From Rahnella laticis (lineage in GTDB: Bacteria > Pseudomonadota > Gammaproteobacteria > Enterobacterales > Enterobacteriaceae), in assembly GCF_015644585.1 (NCBI RefSeq), contig NZ_JADOBI010000003.1:620001-684000 (forward strand): a DNA stretch of 64,000 nucleotides, in the 5' to 3' direction. How positions within the stretch are numbered: the first letter of the stretch is position 1; every line of letters starts with the position of its first letter. Shown here in pieces: positions 11,116 to 22,038 of this stretch. The notes under the pieces were generated by a model, which worked only from the letters and a program-made list of their open reading frames with translations, was not told the DNA's origin and ran no database searches. Made by a program: the position numbers and the translations under genes.

Positions 11116-11141
11116 AAACGGGAGCCCGAAGGCTCCCGTTT
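11116..11141. terminator. Terminator after rlmB
   Basis: An 11-bp perfect stem (AAACGGGAGCC / GGCTCCCGTTT) with a CGAA loop lies between the rlmB stop and the aidB start. Confidence 0.85.
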
Positions 11142-11166
11142 TATGGCATGAAATCAGAAACTGAAA

Positions 11167-11910
11167 TCAGCTTTTTTTCAGACCGCGCTGACGTACCGCT
11201 TCGAACAGACAAACGCCGGTCGCGACAGACACGTTCAGGGAAGACACGCTGCCCGCCATCGGAATGCTGATCAGTTCGTCGCAATGTTCACGGGTCAGAC
11301 GGCGCATACCTTCACCCTCTGCGCCCATCACCAGCGCCATCGGGCCGGTCATTTTGCTCTGGAACAGGTCATGATCCGCTTCGCCAGCCGTGCCGACGAT
11401 CCAGACGTTATGTTCCTGCAATACACGTAAAGTACGCGCCAGATTGGTCACGTTGATCAACGGCACATTTTCTGCCGCGCCGCTGGCCACTTTTTTGGCT
11501 GTCGCGTTCAGTTTTGCAGAACGGTCACGCGGAACGATAACGGCATGAACACCGGCCGCATCAGCGGTACGCAGGCAGGCACCGAGGTTATGCGGGTCAG
11601 TTACGCCATCCAGCACCAGCAGGAACGGGCAATCGAGACTTTCCAGCAGCGCAGGCAGATCGTTTTCCTGATACTGGCGGCCTTCGCGCACGCGGGCAAT
11701 AATTCCCTGATGCACGGCACCTTCGGATTTCTCATCCAGCCACTGGCGGCTCGCCACCTGGATAACAATTCCGCTGGCTTCCAGCTCGTCGATCAGCGGT
11801 TTCAGACGTTTGTCGTCACGACCTTTCAGGATGAAGACTTCCAGAAAGCGCTGGGGATCGTTGTCGAGTAAGGCTTTAACGGAATGAATACCGTAGATAA
11901 TTTCGCTCAT
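11167..11910 (-). CDS. rlmB: 23S rRNA (guanosine-2'-O-)-methyltransferase RlmB
   Basis: RlmB uses S-adenosylmethionine to methylate the ribose of G2251 in 23S rRNA. The start was set at the ATG at 11910 ([15 protein letters not shown]) by homology; the frame stays open to 11982 without support. The 247-residue enzyme has an N-terminal rRNA-binding L30e-like domain and a C-terminal SPOUT knot. Knot motifs are [33 protein letters not shown] and [17 protein letters not shown]. It follows rnr on the same strand; a perfect palindrome lies between them. Confidence 0.96.
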   Translation of the reverse strand: MSEIIYGIHSVKALLDNDPQRFLEVFILKGRDDKRLKPLIDELEASGIVIQVASRQWLDEKSEGAVHQGIIARVREGRQYQENDLPALLESLDCPFLLVLDGVTDPHNLGACLRTADAAGVHAVIVPRDRSAKLNATAKKVASGAAENVPLINVTNLARTLRVLQEHNVWIVGTAGEADHDLFQSKMTGPMALVMGAEGEGMRRLTREHCDELISIPMAGSVSSLNVSVATGVCLFEAVRQRGLKKS

Positions 11911-11929
11911 GATGCTCTTTAAAATAGAC

Positions 11930-11953
11930 TTGCGGACAGCATGCTGTCCGCAA
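11930..11953. repeat. 24-bp perfect palindrome between rnr and rlmB
   Basis: TTGCGGACAGCA is followed directly by its exact reverse complement. It lies 19 bases ahead of the rlmB start and has no T tract in the direction of transcription, so it is not a usual terminator. It may be an RNA-processing or attenuation hairpin, or a protein site. Confidence 0.7.
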
Positions 11954-11968
11954 TTTAATAAGGTTACG

Positions 11969-11994
11969 GGCGATTCTACCATAGAAGAATCGCC
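11969..11994. other. Hairpin just after the rnr stop
   Basis: A 9-bp perfect stem (GGCGATTCT / AGAATCGCC) with an 8-base loop starts 8 bases after the rnr stop. It lacks a U tract, so it may stabilise the rnr mRNA end rather than stop transcription. Confidence 0.6.
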
Positions 11995-12002
11995 GGGAAG
12001 GA

Positions 12003-14501
12003 TTAGCTGTCAGTCGACTTTTTCTTCGCGCGCTTGGCTTTGGTGGCCGCTGCGATTTTCGCCGTTTTGTCAGAAGGCTTTTTGGCTTTCTTTGGTTTAC
12101 CGTCTTTGCCGACAGCACCAACAACCTTTTCTTTCTTCGGCTTGGCCGGTTTCGCGTCGTCTTTACGGAAAGCACTGTCCGGCTCGAAGTTCACGTTTTT
12201 CTTGCCAGTACGGCGACGCCCGGCATTCGCAGGCGCGGTAGAACGCATGGAACGTTCACCCCCTTTTTTCGCGCGATCGCGGGCTGTTTTACCTTCACCG
12301 CGTGCTTTACGGGTGCTGGAAAACAGTGCGAAATCGATTTTGCGCTCATCCATATGTACGGCTTCAACGCGGATTTCTACCGTATCGCCCAGGCGGTAAA
12401 CCGCGCCGGAAGATTCGCCCACCAGGCGCTGCCCGATGTTGTCGTAACGGTAGTAGTCGTTGTCCAGCGAGGACACATGTACCAGACCGTCGATGAACAA
12501 ATCGTTCAGGCGCACGAAGAATCCGAAGCCGGTGACGCTGGCGATAATGCCGGTGAAGACTTCACCGACGTGATCCTGCATGAAGTCACATTTCAGCCAG
12601 TCAGCCACGTTACGGGTGGCTTCATCCGCACGGCGTTCTGCCATGGAACAATGCTCGCCGAGCTGCAACATGTCTTCGTAATCGCTGTGCCAGCCGCCGG
12701 TTGGCGTCCAGCGGTCTTTCAGCGTGCCATGCTCTTTCGCCAGCAGATATTTGATGGCGCGGTGCAGGGCCAGATCCGGATAACGACGGATTGGGGACGT
12801 AAAGTGCCCGTAGGACTGCAATGCCAGACCAAAGTGACCGCGGTTTTCCGGGTCATAAATCGCCTGTTTCATCGAACGCAGCAACATCGTTTGCAGCATT
12901 TCGCGGTCAGGACGATCCGCCAGTTCATCCATAATTTGAGCATAATCTTTCGGCTCAGGTTTCAGACCGCCGCCCATGACCAGACCCAGTTCACCCAGCA
13001 CGCTGCGCAGCGCGGAGATATGGTCATCGCTTGGACGATCATGAACACGGAACAATGCCGGTTCGTTATGTTTTTCAACAAAACGCGCCGCCGCGATGTT
13101 TGCGAGGATCATGCACTCTTCAATCAGTTTGTGCGCGTCGTTACGGACGGTCGGTTCGACACGTTCGATACGGCGCTCGGCGTTGAAGATGAATTTCGCT
13201 TCTTCCGTTTCAAAGGCGATGCCACCGCGTTCTGCACGCGCCTGATCCAGCACTTTGTACATGGTATGCAGTTCAAGCAGATGCTTAACCAGCGGGTTGT
13301 ACTGCTCGCGCAGCTCAGGATCGCCTTCGATGATGCGCCAGACTTTGTTGTACGTCAGACGCGCGTGGGAGCTCATCACCGCTTCGTAGAATTTAGAGCT
13401 GGTCAGCTTGCCCTGCGCGGAGATCGTCATCTCACAGACCATACACAGACGGTCAACCTGCGGGTTCAGGGAACACAGACCGTTCGACAGGACTTCCGGC
13501 AGCATCGGGACAACCTGCGACGGGAAGTAAACAGATGTCGCGCGGCTGCGTGCTTCGTCGTCCAGCGCTGTGCCATGGCGAACGTAATAACTTACGTCAG
13601 CGATAGCCACCCATAAGCGCCAGCCGCCACCGCGTTTTTTCTCGCAGTATACGGCGTCATCAAAGTCGCGGGCGTCTTCACCATCGATAGTGACTAACGG
13701 CAGGCTGCGTAAATCGACGCGGCCTTTTTTAGCTTCTTCCGGCACCTGCTCACTCAGGTCTTCGACCTGTTTCAGAACCTGTGGCGGCCAGACGTGTGGG
13801 ATTTCGTGAGTACGCAGCGCGATATCCACCGCCATGCTGGTACCCATTTTATCGCCCAGCACTTCCACGATTTTACCCACGGCTTTGGTACGGCGGGTCG
13901 GACGCTGTGTCAGCTCCACCACCACCATATAGCCCATACGCGCGCCGTTAATGGCATCGGCCGGGATCAGAATATCGAAGCTCAGGCGGCTGTCGTCAGG
14001 TACGACAAAACCCGCGCCCGCATCGGTAAAGTAACGGCCAACAATCTGGCTGGTTTTCGGAACCAGAACGCGCACGATACGCGCTTCACGGCGGCCTTTA
14101 CGGTCGGTGCCGACCGGTTGTGCAAGCACCACATCACCGTGGATGCACATTTTCATTTGTTCAGCCGAAAGGTATACGTCGTCTTTCTTAACGCCTTCAA
14201 GACGCAGGAAACCGTAGCCATCGCGATGGCCAATGACGGTCCCTTTCAGTAAGTCCAGACGTTCCGGCAGCGCGTAACACTGACGGCGGGTGAAGACCAG
14301 CTGTCCGTCACGCTCCATCGCGCGCAGACGACGGCGCAGGGCTTCCAGCGCTTCTTCTCCGGAAAGATTCAGCTCATTCCCAATCTCTTCCCGGCTGGCG
14401 GGCGTTTCACGTTTGGCGAGATGTTCAAGAATAAATTCACGGCTGGGAATAGGTGATTCGTATTTTTCTGCTTCTCGTTCCAGGAATGGATCTTGTGACA
14501 T
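12003..14501 (-). CDS. rnr: Ribonuclease R
   Basis: RNase R is a processive 3'-to-5' exoribonuclease that degrades structured RNA, rRNA fragments and tmRNA-tagged messages. The 832-residue protein has an N-terminal helix-turn-helix, two cold-shock domains and the RNB catalytic domain with the acidic motif [14 protein letters not shown]. An S1 domain ([21 protein letters not shown] region) and a lysine-rich tail follow. The start was set at the ATG at 14501 ([14 protein letters not shown]), which has a GGAGG site and matches E. coli; the upstream extension to 14546 is not supported. It lies 41 bases after nsrR, which is probably cotranscribed. Confidence 0.97.
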   Translation of the reverse strand: MSQDPFLEREAEKYESPIPSREFILEHLAKRETPASREEIGNELNLSGEEALEALRRRLRAMERDGQLVFTRRQCYALPERLDLLKGTVIGHRDGYGFLRLEGVKKDDVYLSAEQMKMCIHGDVVLAQPVGTDRKGRREARIVRVLVPKTSQIVGRYFTDAGAGFVVPDDSRLSFDILIPADAINGARMGYMVVVELTQRPTRRTKAVGKIVEVLGDKMGTSMAVDIALRTHEIPHVWPPQVLKQVEDLSEQVPEEAKKGRVDLRSLPLVTIDGEDARDFDDAVYCEKKRGGGWRLWVAIADVSYYVRHGTALDDEARSRATSVYFPSQVVPMLPEVLSNGLCSLNPQVDRLCMVCEMTISAQGKLTSSKFYEAVMSSHARLTYNKVWRIIEGDPELREQYNPLVKHLLELHTMYKVLDQARAERGGIAFETEEAKFIFNAERRIERVEPTVRNDAHKLIEECMILANIAAARFVEKHNEPALFRVHDRPSDDHISALRSVLGELGLVMGGGLKPEPKDYAQIMDELADRPDREMLQTMLLRSMKQAIYDPENRGHFGLALQSYGHFTSPIRRYPDLALHRAIKYLLAKEHGTLKDRWTPTGGWHSDYEDMLQLGEHCSMAERRADEATRNVADWLKCDFMQDHVGEVFTGIIASVTGFGFFVRLNDLFIDGLVHVSSLDNDYYRYDNIGQRLVGESSGAVYRLGDTVEIRVEAVHMDERKIDFALFSSTRKARGEGKTARDRAKKGGERSMRSTAPANAGRRRTGKKNVNFEPDSAFRKDDAKPAKPKKEKVVGAVGKDGKPKKAKKPSDKTAKIAAATKAKRAKKKSTDS

Positions 14502-14542
14502 AGCGGTTCCTCCGTTGTCATCAGCAGTTTGTTGAAAGTCTT

Positions 14543-14968
14543 TCATTCAACAAGCAATAATTTGTAGAGCGTAGAGTTATCTTTGACCATATCGGCCAGA
14601 GTGTACTGATTCAGCTCATCAAGAAAATGTTCTACAGCAGTGTGCAGGACTTGTTTTAGCCGGCAAGCGGGCGTGATATGGCAAAAATCACTGTCACAAT
14701 TAACCAGTGAAAGCGGCTCGAGTTCGCGAACCACATCGCCAATGCGGATTGTTTCCGCGGGTTTCCCCAGTTTAATGCCCCCGTTTTTTCCACGGACAGC
14801 GGTGACCAGGCCCGCACGGCTCAACTGATTAATGATTTTCACCATGTGGTTGCGCGATACACCATAAACTTCGGTGACCTGCGAAATGTTGGTCATCTGA
14901 TCGCCTGGCAGGGATGCCATATAAATCAACGCTCTCAAACCATAATCAGTAAAACTCGTTAACTGCAC
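14543..14968 (-). CDS. nsrR: Nitric oxide-sensing repressor NsrR
   Basis: NsrR is an Rrf2-family repressor whose iron-sulfur cluster reacts with nitric oxide, releasing genes such as ytfE, hmp and hcp. Homology sets the start at the GTG at 14968 (reading [17 protein letters not shown]), with AGAGG five bases ahead; this gives 141 residues, the E. coli length. Cluster ligands Cys91, Cys96 and Cys102 are all present. The winged helix covers roughly residues 1-75. It lies upstream of rnr on the same strand. Its likely local target is ytfE, whose operator is at 1538-1560. Confidence 0.96.
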   Translation of the reverse strand: MQLTSFTDYGLRALIYMASLPGDQMTNISQVTEVYGVSRNHMVKIINQLSRAGLVTAVRGKNGGIKLGKPAETIRIGDVVRELEPLSLVNCDSDFCHITPACRLKQVLHTAVEHFLDELNQYTLADMVKDNSTLYKLLLVE

Positions 14969-15134
14969 ACATACCTCTGGGTAGTTGTTTACCCGGTCTT
15001 TCCACGTCAGCAATGACAACAGGGTGAAGATGATTGTTTATTATGACACTTTGATGATAAACCAGCCGCGAACTTTGCAGCTAATCATTTAGATAGTGGA
15101 TGCTTCGCGGGAAGTAAACAAGCGTGGACGGTCA

Positions 15135-15166
15135 GAAAAAAATAAACCGGGCAAATTTGCCCGGTT
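15135..15166 (-). terminator. Terminator of purA
   Basis: A 22-bp perfect palindrome (AACCGGGCAAA and its reverse complement, 15145-15166) is followed on the minus strand by TTATTTTTTT. It lies 30 bases after the purA stop. Confidence 0.9.
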
Positions 15167-15196
15167 ATGACGTTTTTACGCAATCAGCTCAGGCTG

Positions 15197-16528
<1,332 letters not shown>

Positions 16529-16560
16529 CTAACATCTCATTCTGTGCTTTCCAGTACTTT

Positions 16561-16576
16561 TAGCACACGTTTGCGG
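16561..16576. promoter_or_regulatory. PurR-like operator upstream of purA
   Basis: The 16-mer around CACACGTTTGCG matches 12 of 16 positions of the PurR palindrome ACGCAAACGTTTGCGT and keeps the central CG. It sits just upstream of a possible minus-strand promoter (-35 CTGGAA at 16549-16554, -10 TAGAAT at 16526-16531). E. coli purA is a PurR target. Confidence 0.55.
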
Positions 16577-16639
16577 GAAAAATTTTAATTGCGTGCTACC
16601 GGTCTCAGCAGGACGTGACACGCTGAGCGTAACAAAACC

Positions 16640-16840
16640 TCAACCACCCAGACGACCACGCAACATGTAGTAAATTACGAAGCCTGCGACCACAAGACCC
16701 CCGCCAAAACGACGTAAAACGGAGTCCGGAAGATTCGCCAGGGTGAGGATCATTTTTCTCCACGATTTTGGATAAAGCATCGGTCCCAGGCCTTCCAGAA
16801 CCAAAACTAAGGCCAGCGCCAGCCAGATTGTCGAATTCAT
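16640..16840 (-). CDS. yjeT: DUF2065 small membrane protein YjeT
   Basis: This 66-residue protein of unknown function has two hydrophobic segments: about residues 3-22 (IWLALALVLVLEGLGPMLYP) and about 47-61 (GGLVVAGFVIYYMLR). The intervening PKSWRKMILTLANLPDSVLR stretch is the DUF2065 signature. It lies between hflC and purA as in E. coli. A terminator hairpin separates it from hflC, so it is probably not simply the last gene of the hfl operon. Confidence 0.88.
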   Translation of the reverse strand: MNSTIWLALALVLVLEGLGPMLYPKSWRKMILTLANLPDSVLRRFGGGLVVAGFVIYYMLRGRLGG

Positions 16841-16893
16841 GGTGAATGTGTCTCAGTGATTCCCTTCAACAGGAAAAGGAGTTTCAGAAATGA

Positions 16894-16918
16894 CAAAAGG
16901 CCCGCGAAGGGCCTTTTG
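16894..16918. terminator. Terminator after hflC
   Basis: A 10-bp stem (CAAAAGGCCC / GGGCCTTTTG) with a 5-base loop follows the hflC stop on the minus strand and closes the long nnr-to-hflC operon. Confidence 0.8.
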
Positions 16919-16934
16919 GAAATTGCATCAGCAA

Positions 16935-17939
16935 TTATTTGTTTCTTAGCTGGTCAGGTGACTTCATGAAGCGGAAGAAGTCGCTGTCAGGGCTTAACAC
17001 CATGACATCGTTACCGCTCTTGAAGCTGGCCTCATAAGCACGCAGGCTACGAATGAATGCGTAGAAGTCCGGATCCTGGCTGAATGCATCAGCAAACAGT
17101 TTCGCCGCTTCAGCATCGCCTTCACCGCGTGTGATACGGGCAGTACGTTCTGCTTCAGCTACTGTACGGGTTCTTTCGTAATCCGCCGCGGCCTGAATCT
17201 TAGTCGCCTCTTCTTTACCCTGAGAGATGTGACGCAATGCCACCGCATTACGCTCAGCGCGCATACGGTCGAAAATCGCGCTGGACACTTCTTCCGGCAA
17301 GTTGATTTGTTTCAGACGAACGTCAACCACTTCAATACCCAGCGCCGCCATGCTGTTCGGGTTCACCGCAGGCTGTTTGCCCTTGGTTTCCTGCTCAACA
17401 CGTTTCGCTGCAGACGCGATAGCATCATCAGCTTCGGTCGTCGCTTCCGGCTCATCACCTGCGCTACCTGTGTTCAGCGCGTCACGTACATCCAGAGTCA
17501 GACGACCGCGGGAATCGGTCACGATGTCTTTCACATCCAGACGACCAATTTCAGAACGCAGACGGTCACTGAATTTACGTTTCAGCAGAACTTCGGCCTG
17601 AGAGACGTCGCCGCCGCCCGTTGCCAGATAGTAACGGCTGAAATCGCTGATACGCCATTTCAGATAAGAATCGACGATCAGGTCTTTCTTCTCGCTTGTA
17701 ACGAAACGATCAGCCTGGTTGTCCATGGTCTGGATACGCGCATCGAGCATTTTGATGGATTCCACAAACGGAACCTTGAAATGCAGACCCGGCGCATAGA
17801 CCAGAGGCTTGTTATCGCTGTCGCGCAGGACTTTGCCGAAGCGCAGCACGATACCGCGCTGACCTTCCTGAACCACAAACAGTGAAGCATAAAGCGCCAC
17901 CAGCACCACAACGACGATAAGTAAAAATGACTTACGCAT
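16935..17939 (-). CDS. hflC: HflC, subunit of the HflKC modulator of FtsH
   Basis: HflC is a membrane-anchored SPFH/prohibitin protein that forms a large periplasmic cage with HflK around the FtsH protease and restrains its proteolysis. The 334-residue product has one N-terminal membrane segment (about residues 5-22) followed by QEGQRGIVLRFGKV, the start of the SPFH domain. A long charged coiled coil precedes ALRAYEASFKSGNDVMVLSPDSDFF near the end. It begins 2 bases after hflK, so translation is probably coupled. Confidence 0.97.
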   Translation of the reverse strand: MRKSFLLIVVVVLVALYASLFVVQEGQRGIVLRFGKVLRDSDNKPLVYAPGLHFKVPFVESIKMLDARIQTMDNQADRFVTSEKKDLIVDSYLKWRISDFSRYYLATGGGDVSQAEVLLKRKFSDRLRSEIGRLDVKDIVTDSRGRLTLDVRDALNTGSAGDEPEATTEADDAIASAAKRVEQETKGKQPAVNPNSMAALGIEVVDVRLKQINLPEEVSSAIFDRMRAERNAVALRHISQGKEEATKIQAAADYERTRTVAEAERTARITRGEGDAEAAKLFADAFSQDPDFYAFIRSLRAYEASFKSGNDVMVLSPDSDFFRFMKSPDQLRNK

Positions 17940-17941
17940 TG

Positions 17942-19234
17942 TTATTCTCTCCCTACGCGAAGTGTATCGTCACGCTGTGCATTAGCACGGCGCTGGTCCA
18001 TGACACTGCCAGACGAACGGGAACTGCTGTTATCGGCACTGCTTTTGCCATTACTGCTGGTCAAACCCGGCACAGAAGGTAACAAACCTGTGTCATCATT
18101 TTTGCTGGTGTCGTTTGCTGCCGCATTATTTCCGCGCAGCATCTGATCCAGTGGCAATACCATCAGGTTATTTCCTTTGTCACTCACCAGAACTTTACGG
18201 GTGTGACTGAGGACTTTTTCCATGGTTTCGATATAAAGACGCTCACGGGTAATTTCCGGTGCGGCTTTATATTCTGGTAACAGTTTGGAGAACCGGGCCA
18301 CTTCACCCTGCGCTTCCAGAACGGTACGGTCTTTATACGCTTTCGCGTCTTCCAGTAAGCGCTGTGCTTCACCGTTTGCCAGAGGCTGGATCTGGTTCGC
18401 GTAAGCTTCTGCTTCACGAATAGACTGTTGCTCTCTTTCACGGGCGGCAATCGCGTTATCGAAGGAAGCTTTCACTTCTTCCGGCGGACGCGCGGTCTGG
18501 AAGTTGACGTCCTGAATAGTGATACCCATTTTGTACGGACGAATGGTTTCTTCCAGTACTCGCTGGGTGTCACTACGCACGGTGGTACGGCCTTCGGTCA
18601 GGATTTTATCCATCGTGTATTTGCCGATAACGCCACGCAATGCGCTGTCTGTTGCCTGGCTCAGGCTGTCGTCAGGGTTAGCGACGCTGAACAGGTAAGC
18701 TTCAGGGTTTGTCACGCGATACTGCACGTTCATTTCAACGCGTACCACGTTCTCATCAGACGTCAGCATCACACCAGACGCGGCCAGTTCACGTACCGAT
18801 TCGACGTTCACTGCGCGAACCTGATCGATAAAGGTCGGTTTCCAGTTCAGGCCCGGCTCAACCAGGTGGCTGAACTTACCAAAACGGGTGACCACGCCAC
18901 GCTCCGCTTCTTTAATGGTATAGAAGCCCGTCGCCGCCCAAATCACAACCACCGCGGCAACCGCGATGCCCGCAATCCGGGTGCCACTCATTCCGTGACC
19001 AGAACCGGTTGGCGCGCCATTGTTGTTATTGTTGTTGCCTGAACCTTTTCCGCCGAATCCACCCAGCTTTTTGCTGAGTTTACGGAAGATATCGTCCAGG
19101 TCAGGTGGCCCCTGATTGCGGCCGCCTTTGTTGTCATTATTTCCACCAGAATTTCCACCAGAGTTGCCGCTATTATTGCTGCTGCCCCAGGGGTCGCGGT
19201 CCTGTCCGTTATTACCGGGCTGATTCCACGCCAT
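17942..19234 (-). CDS. hflK: HflK, subunit of the HflKC modulator of FtsH
   Basis: HflK partners HflC in the FtsH-regulating cage. The 430-residue protein begins with an Asn/Gly-rich cytoplasmic segment, including runs such as GNSGGNSGGNNDNKGG and GSGNNNNNNG. A single membrane helix follows near residues 80-102, then the SPFH domain (EAERGVVTRFGKFSHLVEPG) and coiled coil. The C-terminal tail is Ser/Asn-rich and disordered-looking. The gene lies between hflX and hflC in the conserved order. Confidence 0.97.
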   Translation of the reverse strand: MAWNQPGNNGQDRDPWGSSNNSGNSGGNSGGNNDNKGGRNQGPPDLDDIFRKLSKKLGGFGGKGSGNNNNNNGAPTGSGHGMSGTRIAGIAVAAVVVIWAATGFYTIKEAERGVVTRFGKFSHLVEPGLNWKPTFIDQVRAVNVESVRELAASGVMLTSDENVVRVEMNVQYRVTNPEAYLFSVANPDDSLSQATDSALRGVIGKYTMDKILTEGRTTVRSDTQRVLEETIRPYKMGITIQDVNFQTARPPEEVKASFDNAIAAREREQQSIREAEAYANQIQPLANGEAQRLLEDAKAYKDRTVLEAQGEVARFSKLLPEYKAAPEITRERLYIETMEKVLSHTRKVLVSDKGNNLMVLPLDQMLRGNNAAANDTSKNDDTGLLPSVPGLTSSNGKSSADNSSSRSSGSVMDQRRANAQRDDTLRVGRE

Positions 19235-19267
19235 GTTATAGCTCCATTATTCTATGATTGGTGTTCT

Positions 19268-20572
19268 TCAGGCTAAATCAGACAGGCTCTGGTTGCGGAC
19301 ATAGCTGGCCAGTTCCTGCTCTTGTTTGCAGAGGCGACGCCAGTCAACAATGGGCATTCGCACCATCAGACCGATACTGCCATCCTCTTCAATCCATTCT
19401 TTTTCAATGGCCTGAAGCTGGTAAAAACGGCTACGAAGGCGGCCAGCTTCCGGCGGCAGGCACAATTCATGCTGCGCAATTTCGCCAGATAACCGCTCCG
19501 TTAACGCCTGAAAGAGCAACGGAATACCTTCACCTGTCACGGCTGAGAGCCAGACCCTGACCGGCAAATTCTCCTCGTTGCGATCGATACGCGGGACAAA
19601 ATCATCCAGCATATCTATTTTGTTCATCACTAACAGCGCAGGAATTTCATCTGCTTCAATCTCTGCCAGCACCGTATTCACCGCGTCAATATTTTCTTGA
19701 ACCCGGATGTCCGCTGCATCAATCACATGTAATAACAGAGATGCCTGTCGGGTTTCCTGCAACGTTGCCTTAAAGGCGGCAACTAAATCATGGGGCAGGT
19801 GACGAATAAACCCTACGGTGTCCGCCAAAACTGTTTCCCCGACATCTGCCACCATAATGCGGCGCAGCGTAGGATCCAGCGTAGCAAACAACTGATTGGC
19901 CACGTAAACATCGGCCTGAGTGATACGGTTAAAGAGTGTAGATTTTCCGGCGTTGGTATACCCCACCAAAGACACCGTCGGAATATCCGCACGAACGCGC
20001 GAACGGCGACCCTGTTCACGCTGCTTAGCCACTTTTTCAAGACGGCTGAGAATTAGAGTAATCCGGTCCCGCAGTAAACGGCGGTCCGTTTCGAGCTGGG
20101 TTTCACCCGGGCCGCGTGCACCAATGCCGCCGCCCTGACGCTCAAGGTGTGTCCAGCCGCGAACCAGTCGGGTAGCAATGTGGCGTAATTGCGCCAGTTC
20201 TACTTGTAACTTACCTTCGTGAGTTCGTGCCCGCTGGGCAAAAATATCTAAAATCAAACCGGTGCGGTCGACAACGCGACATTCGCATAAGGCTTCCAGG
20301 TTTCGTTCCTGGCCGGGGGACAAAGCGTGATCGAACAGGATGACAGAAGCGCCCGTTGCTTTGACGGCATCTGCGATTTCTTGGGCCTTTCCTTCACCGA
20401 CAAAGTATTTTGGGTGCGGTGCCTTGCGGCTCCCGGTGACGACTTGCAACGCCTCTACACCTGCAGAAGATACCAGCGATTCAAATTCGCTCAGGTCTTC
20501 CGTGTCTTTGTCTTGCGAGAAATAGATATGAACCAGTACGGCCTGCTCACCGGCTTCATAACGGTCAAACAA
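19268..20572 (-). CDS. hflX: Ribosome-rescue GTPase HflX
   Basis: HflX splits stalled 70S ribosomes, notably under heat stress. The 434-residue protein has the glycine-rich HflX domain (KYFVGEGKAQEIADAV; GGIGARGPGETQLETDRR). A GTPase domain follows with G1 GYTNAGKST, G3 DTVGF and G4 NKID. The start appears to be the rare TTG at 20572 (TTG TTT GAC CGT TAT), with AGAGG eight bases ahead; it gives the same N-terminus MFDRYEAGEQAVLVH as E. coli. It lies 98 bases after hfq in the same operon. Confidence 0.96.
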   Translation of the reverse strand: MFDRYEAGEQAVLVHIYFSQDKDTEDLSEFESLVSSAGVEALQVVTGSRKAPHPKYFVGEGKAQEIADAVKATGASVILFDHALSPGQERNLEALCECRVVDRTGLILDIFAQRARTHEGKLQVELAQLRHIATRLVRGWTHLERQGGGIGARGPGETQLETDRRLLRDRITLILSRLEKVAKQREQGRRSRVRADIPTVSLVGYTNAGKSTLFNRITQADVYVANQLFATLDPTLRRIMVADVGETVLADTVGFIRHLPHDLVAAFKATLQETRQASLLLHVIDAADIRVQENIDAVNTVLAEIEADEIPALLVMNKIDMLDDFVPRIDRNEENLPVRVWLSAVTGEGIPLLFQALTERLSGEIAQHELCLPPEAGRLRSRFYQLQAIEKEWIEEDGSIGLMVRMPIVDWRRLCKQEQELASYVRNQSLSDLA

Positions 20573-20670
20573 GCTTGCGACCTCTCATTTGGGAAAAATT
20601 CGCCAGCCGGGGGTGCATAAGCATAATCGGAATACTTATGAACCCCTTCGTGGTTGACCAACGTTGCGCT

Positions 20671-20982
20671 TTATTCAGCGTCATCGTTTTCCTGCTGCGG
20701 CTGCTGCGCAGACGGAGTGCTACCATGGTGATAATTGCTGCTGGTGCTGCCCGTACCTGGATTATTGCTATGATGTGACACCGGGCGGGAAGGCACTACG
20801 GTGGAGATAGCGTGTTTATACACCATCTGGCTTACCGTATTTTTTAACAGAATGACAAACTGGTCAAAAGACTCAATCTGGCCTTGCAGCTTAATACCAT
20901 TCACCAAGTAAATAGAAACCGGAACACGTTCACGACGCAATGCGTTCAGGAACGGATCTTGCAAAGATTGCCCCTTAGCCAT
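20671..20982 (-). CDS. hfq: RNA chaperone Hfq
   Basis: Hfq is a hexameric Sm-like protein that pairs small RNAs with mRNAs. The 103-residue product keeps the full Sm core: [20 protein letters not shown] at the start, then [19 protein letters not shown], and the Sm2 motif [11 protein letters not shown]. The C-terminal tail (about residues 70-103) is His/Ser/Asn-rich and acidic at the very end (ENDDAE), as in enterobacteria. It lies between miaA and hflX. Confidence 0.99.
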   Translation of the reverse strand: MAKGQSLQDPFLNALRRERVPVSIYLVNGIKLQGQIESFDQFVILLKNTVSQMVYKHAISTVVPSRPVSHHSNNPGTGSTSSNYHHGSTPSAQQPQQENDDAE

Positions 20983-21096
20983 TCTATCTTTTCCTTATTA
21001 GTTTGTTGTTTGTAACTTTGAGCCTATCGGCTCGAAAATAAATCACATAAAAAATTTGCGCGCTGAGTACTCATCAATTGTACACAATCACCCAAC

Positions 21097-22038
21097 CTAT
21101 GCACTAACAACCTGAATTACACGGTTTAAGGCCTCTTCTGGCTTCTCAGAATCAAGCCATTGGACTCCCTCCCAACCCCGCAACCAGGTCATCTGACGCT
21201 TGGCCAGCTGTCGTGTCGCGCAAACACCACGATAAACCATTTCATCGTAATCGAATTCACCGGACAAATATGACCACATCTGGCGATATCCGACGCAACG
21301 AATGGAAGGCAAATCCGTATGCAAATCGCCCCGAGCTATCAGCGTTCTGACTTCGTCTTCAAAACCATTGGACAACATCTGACTAAAACGTTCCTCGATC
21401 CGCGCATGTAATGTTTCACGGCGGGTCGGGGCAATCGCAAACTGATGAACGTGATAAGGCAACGTTTCACCCGAAATTTTAGTCAGTTCCGTTAAAGTTT
21501 TACCCGAAATATAAAAAACTTCCAGTGCTCTGGACAGTCTCTGCGGATCATTCGGATGAATTCGCATAGCCGCGACGGGATCAATCTCGCTCAGCTGGCT
21601 ATGAAGCGCTTCCCAACCCTGCTCGCCGGCCTGCTTTTCAATGCGCTCGCGCACAGCCGGATCGGCGGGCGGCAACGGTGAAAGTCCTTCGAGCAATGCC
21701 TTGAAATAAAGCATAGTCCCACCCACCAATAACGGGATCTTATTGCGTGAGGTTATTTCTGCCATTTCGCGTAAAGCATCCGCACGAAAGTCAGCGGCAG
21801 AATACGCGCGGGTCGGGTCAAGAATATCAATCAGACGATGTGGTGCTTGCGCCAGTTCTTCCGCCGTCGGTTTCGCGGTACCGATGTCCATTCCACGGTA
21901 GATCAGTGCGGAATCCACACTGATTAACTCAACGGGCAGATGTTTCATCAGCGACATCGCCAGTGCCGTTTTACCGGATGCGGTCGGCCCCATAATAAAG
22001 ATCGCCGGGGGAGCGGAGTGTTTGTCAGAATCAGTCAT
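21097..22038 (-). CDS. miaA: tRNA dimethylallyltransferase MiaA
   Basis: MiaA transfers a dimethylallyl group to A37 of tRNAs reading codons that begin with U. The start at 22038 ([18 protein letters not shown]) gives 313 residues; the open frame running on to 22197 lies inside mutL and is not supported. The P-loop GPTASGKT, the [21 protein letters not shown] block and [12 protein letters not shown] are all visible. It overlaps the end of mutL by 8 bases, so translational coupling is likely. Confidence 0.97.
   Translation of the reverse strand: MTDSDKHSAPPAIFIMGPTASGKTALAMSLMKHLPVELISVDSALIYRGMDIGTAKPTAEELAQAPHRLIDILDPTRAYSAADFRADALREMAEITSRNKIPLLVGGTMLYFKALLEGLSPLPPADPAVRERIEKQAGEQGWEALHSQLSEIDPVAAMRIHPNDPQRLSRALEVFYISGKTLTELTKISGETLPYHVHQFAIAPTRRETLHARIEERFSQMLSNGFEDEVRTLIARGDLHTDLPSIRCVGYRQMWSYLSGEFDYDEMVYRGVCATRQLAKRQMTWLRGWEGVQWLDSEKPEEALNRVIQVVSA

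Noticed and set aside
12354..13616. 420-residue open frame on the plus strand
   Set aside because: It lies fully antisense to rnr, which is certain by homology; its composition follows the complementary codon pattern.
15020..15060. AAGATG-containing AT-rich stretch near nsrR as a possible NsrR self-site
   Set aside because: Only part of one half site matches; no partner half at the right spacing.
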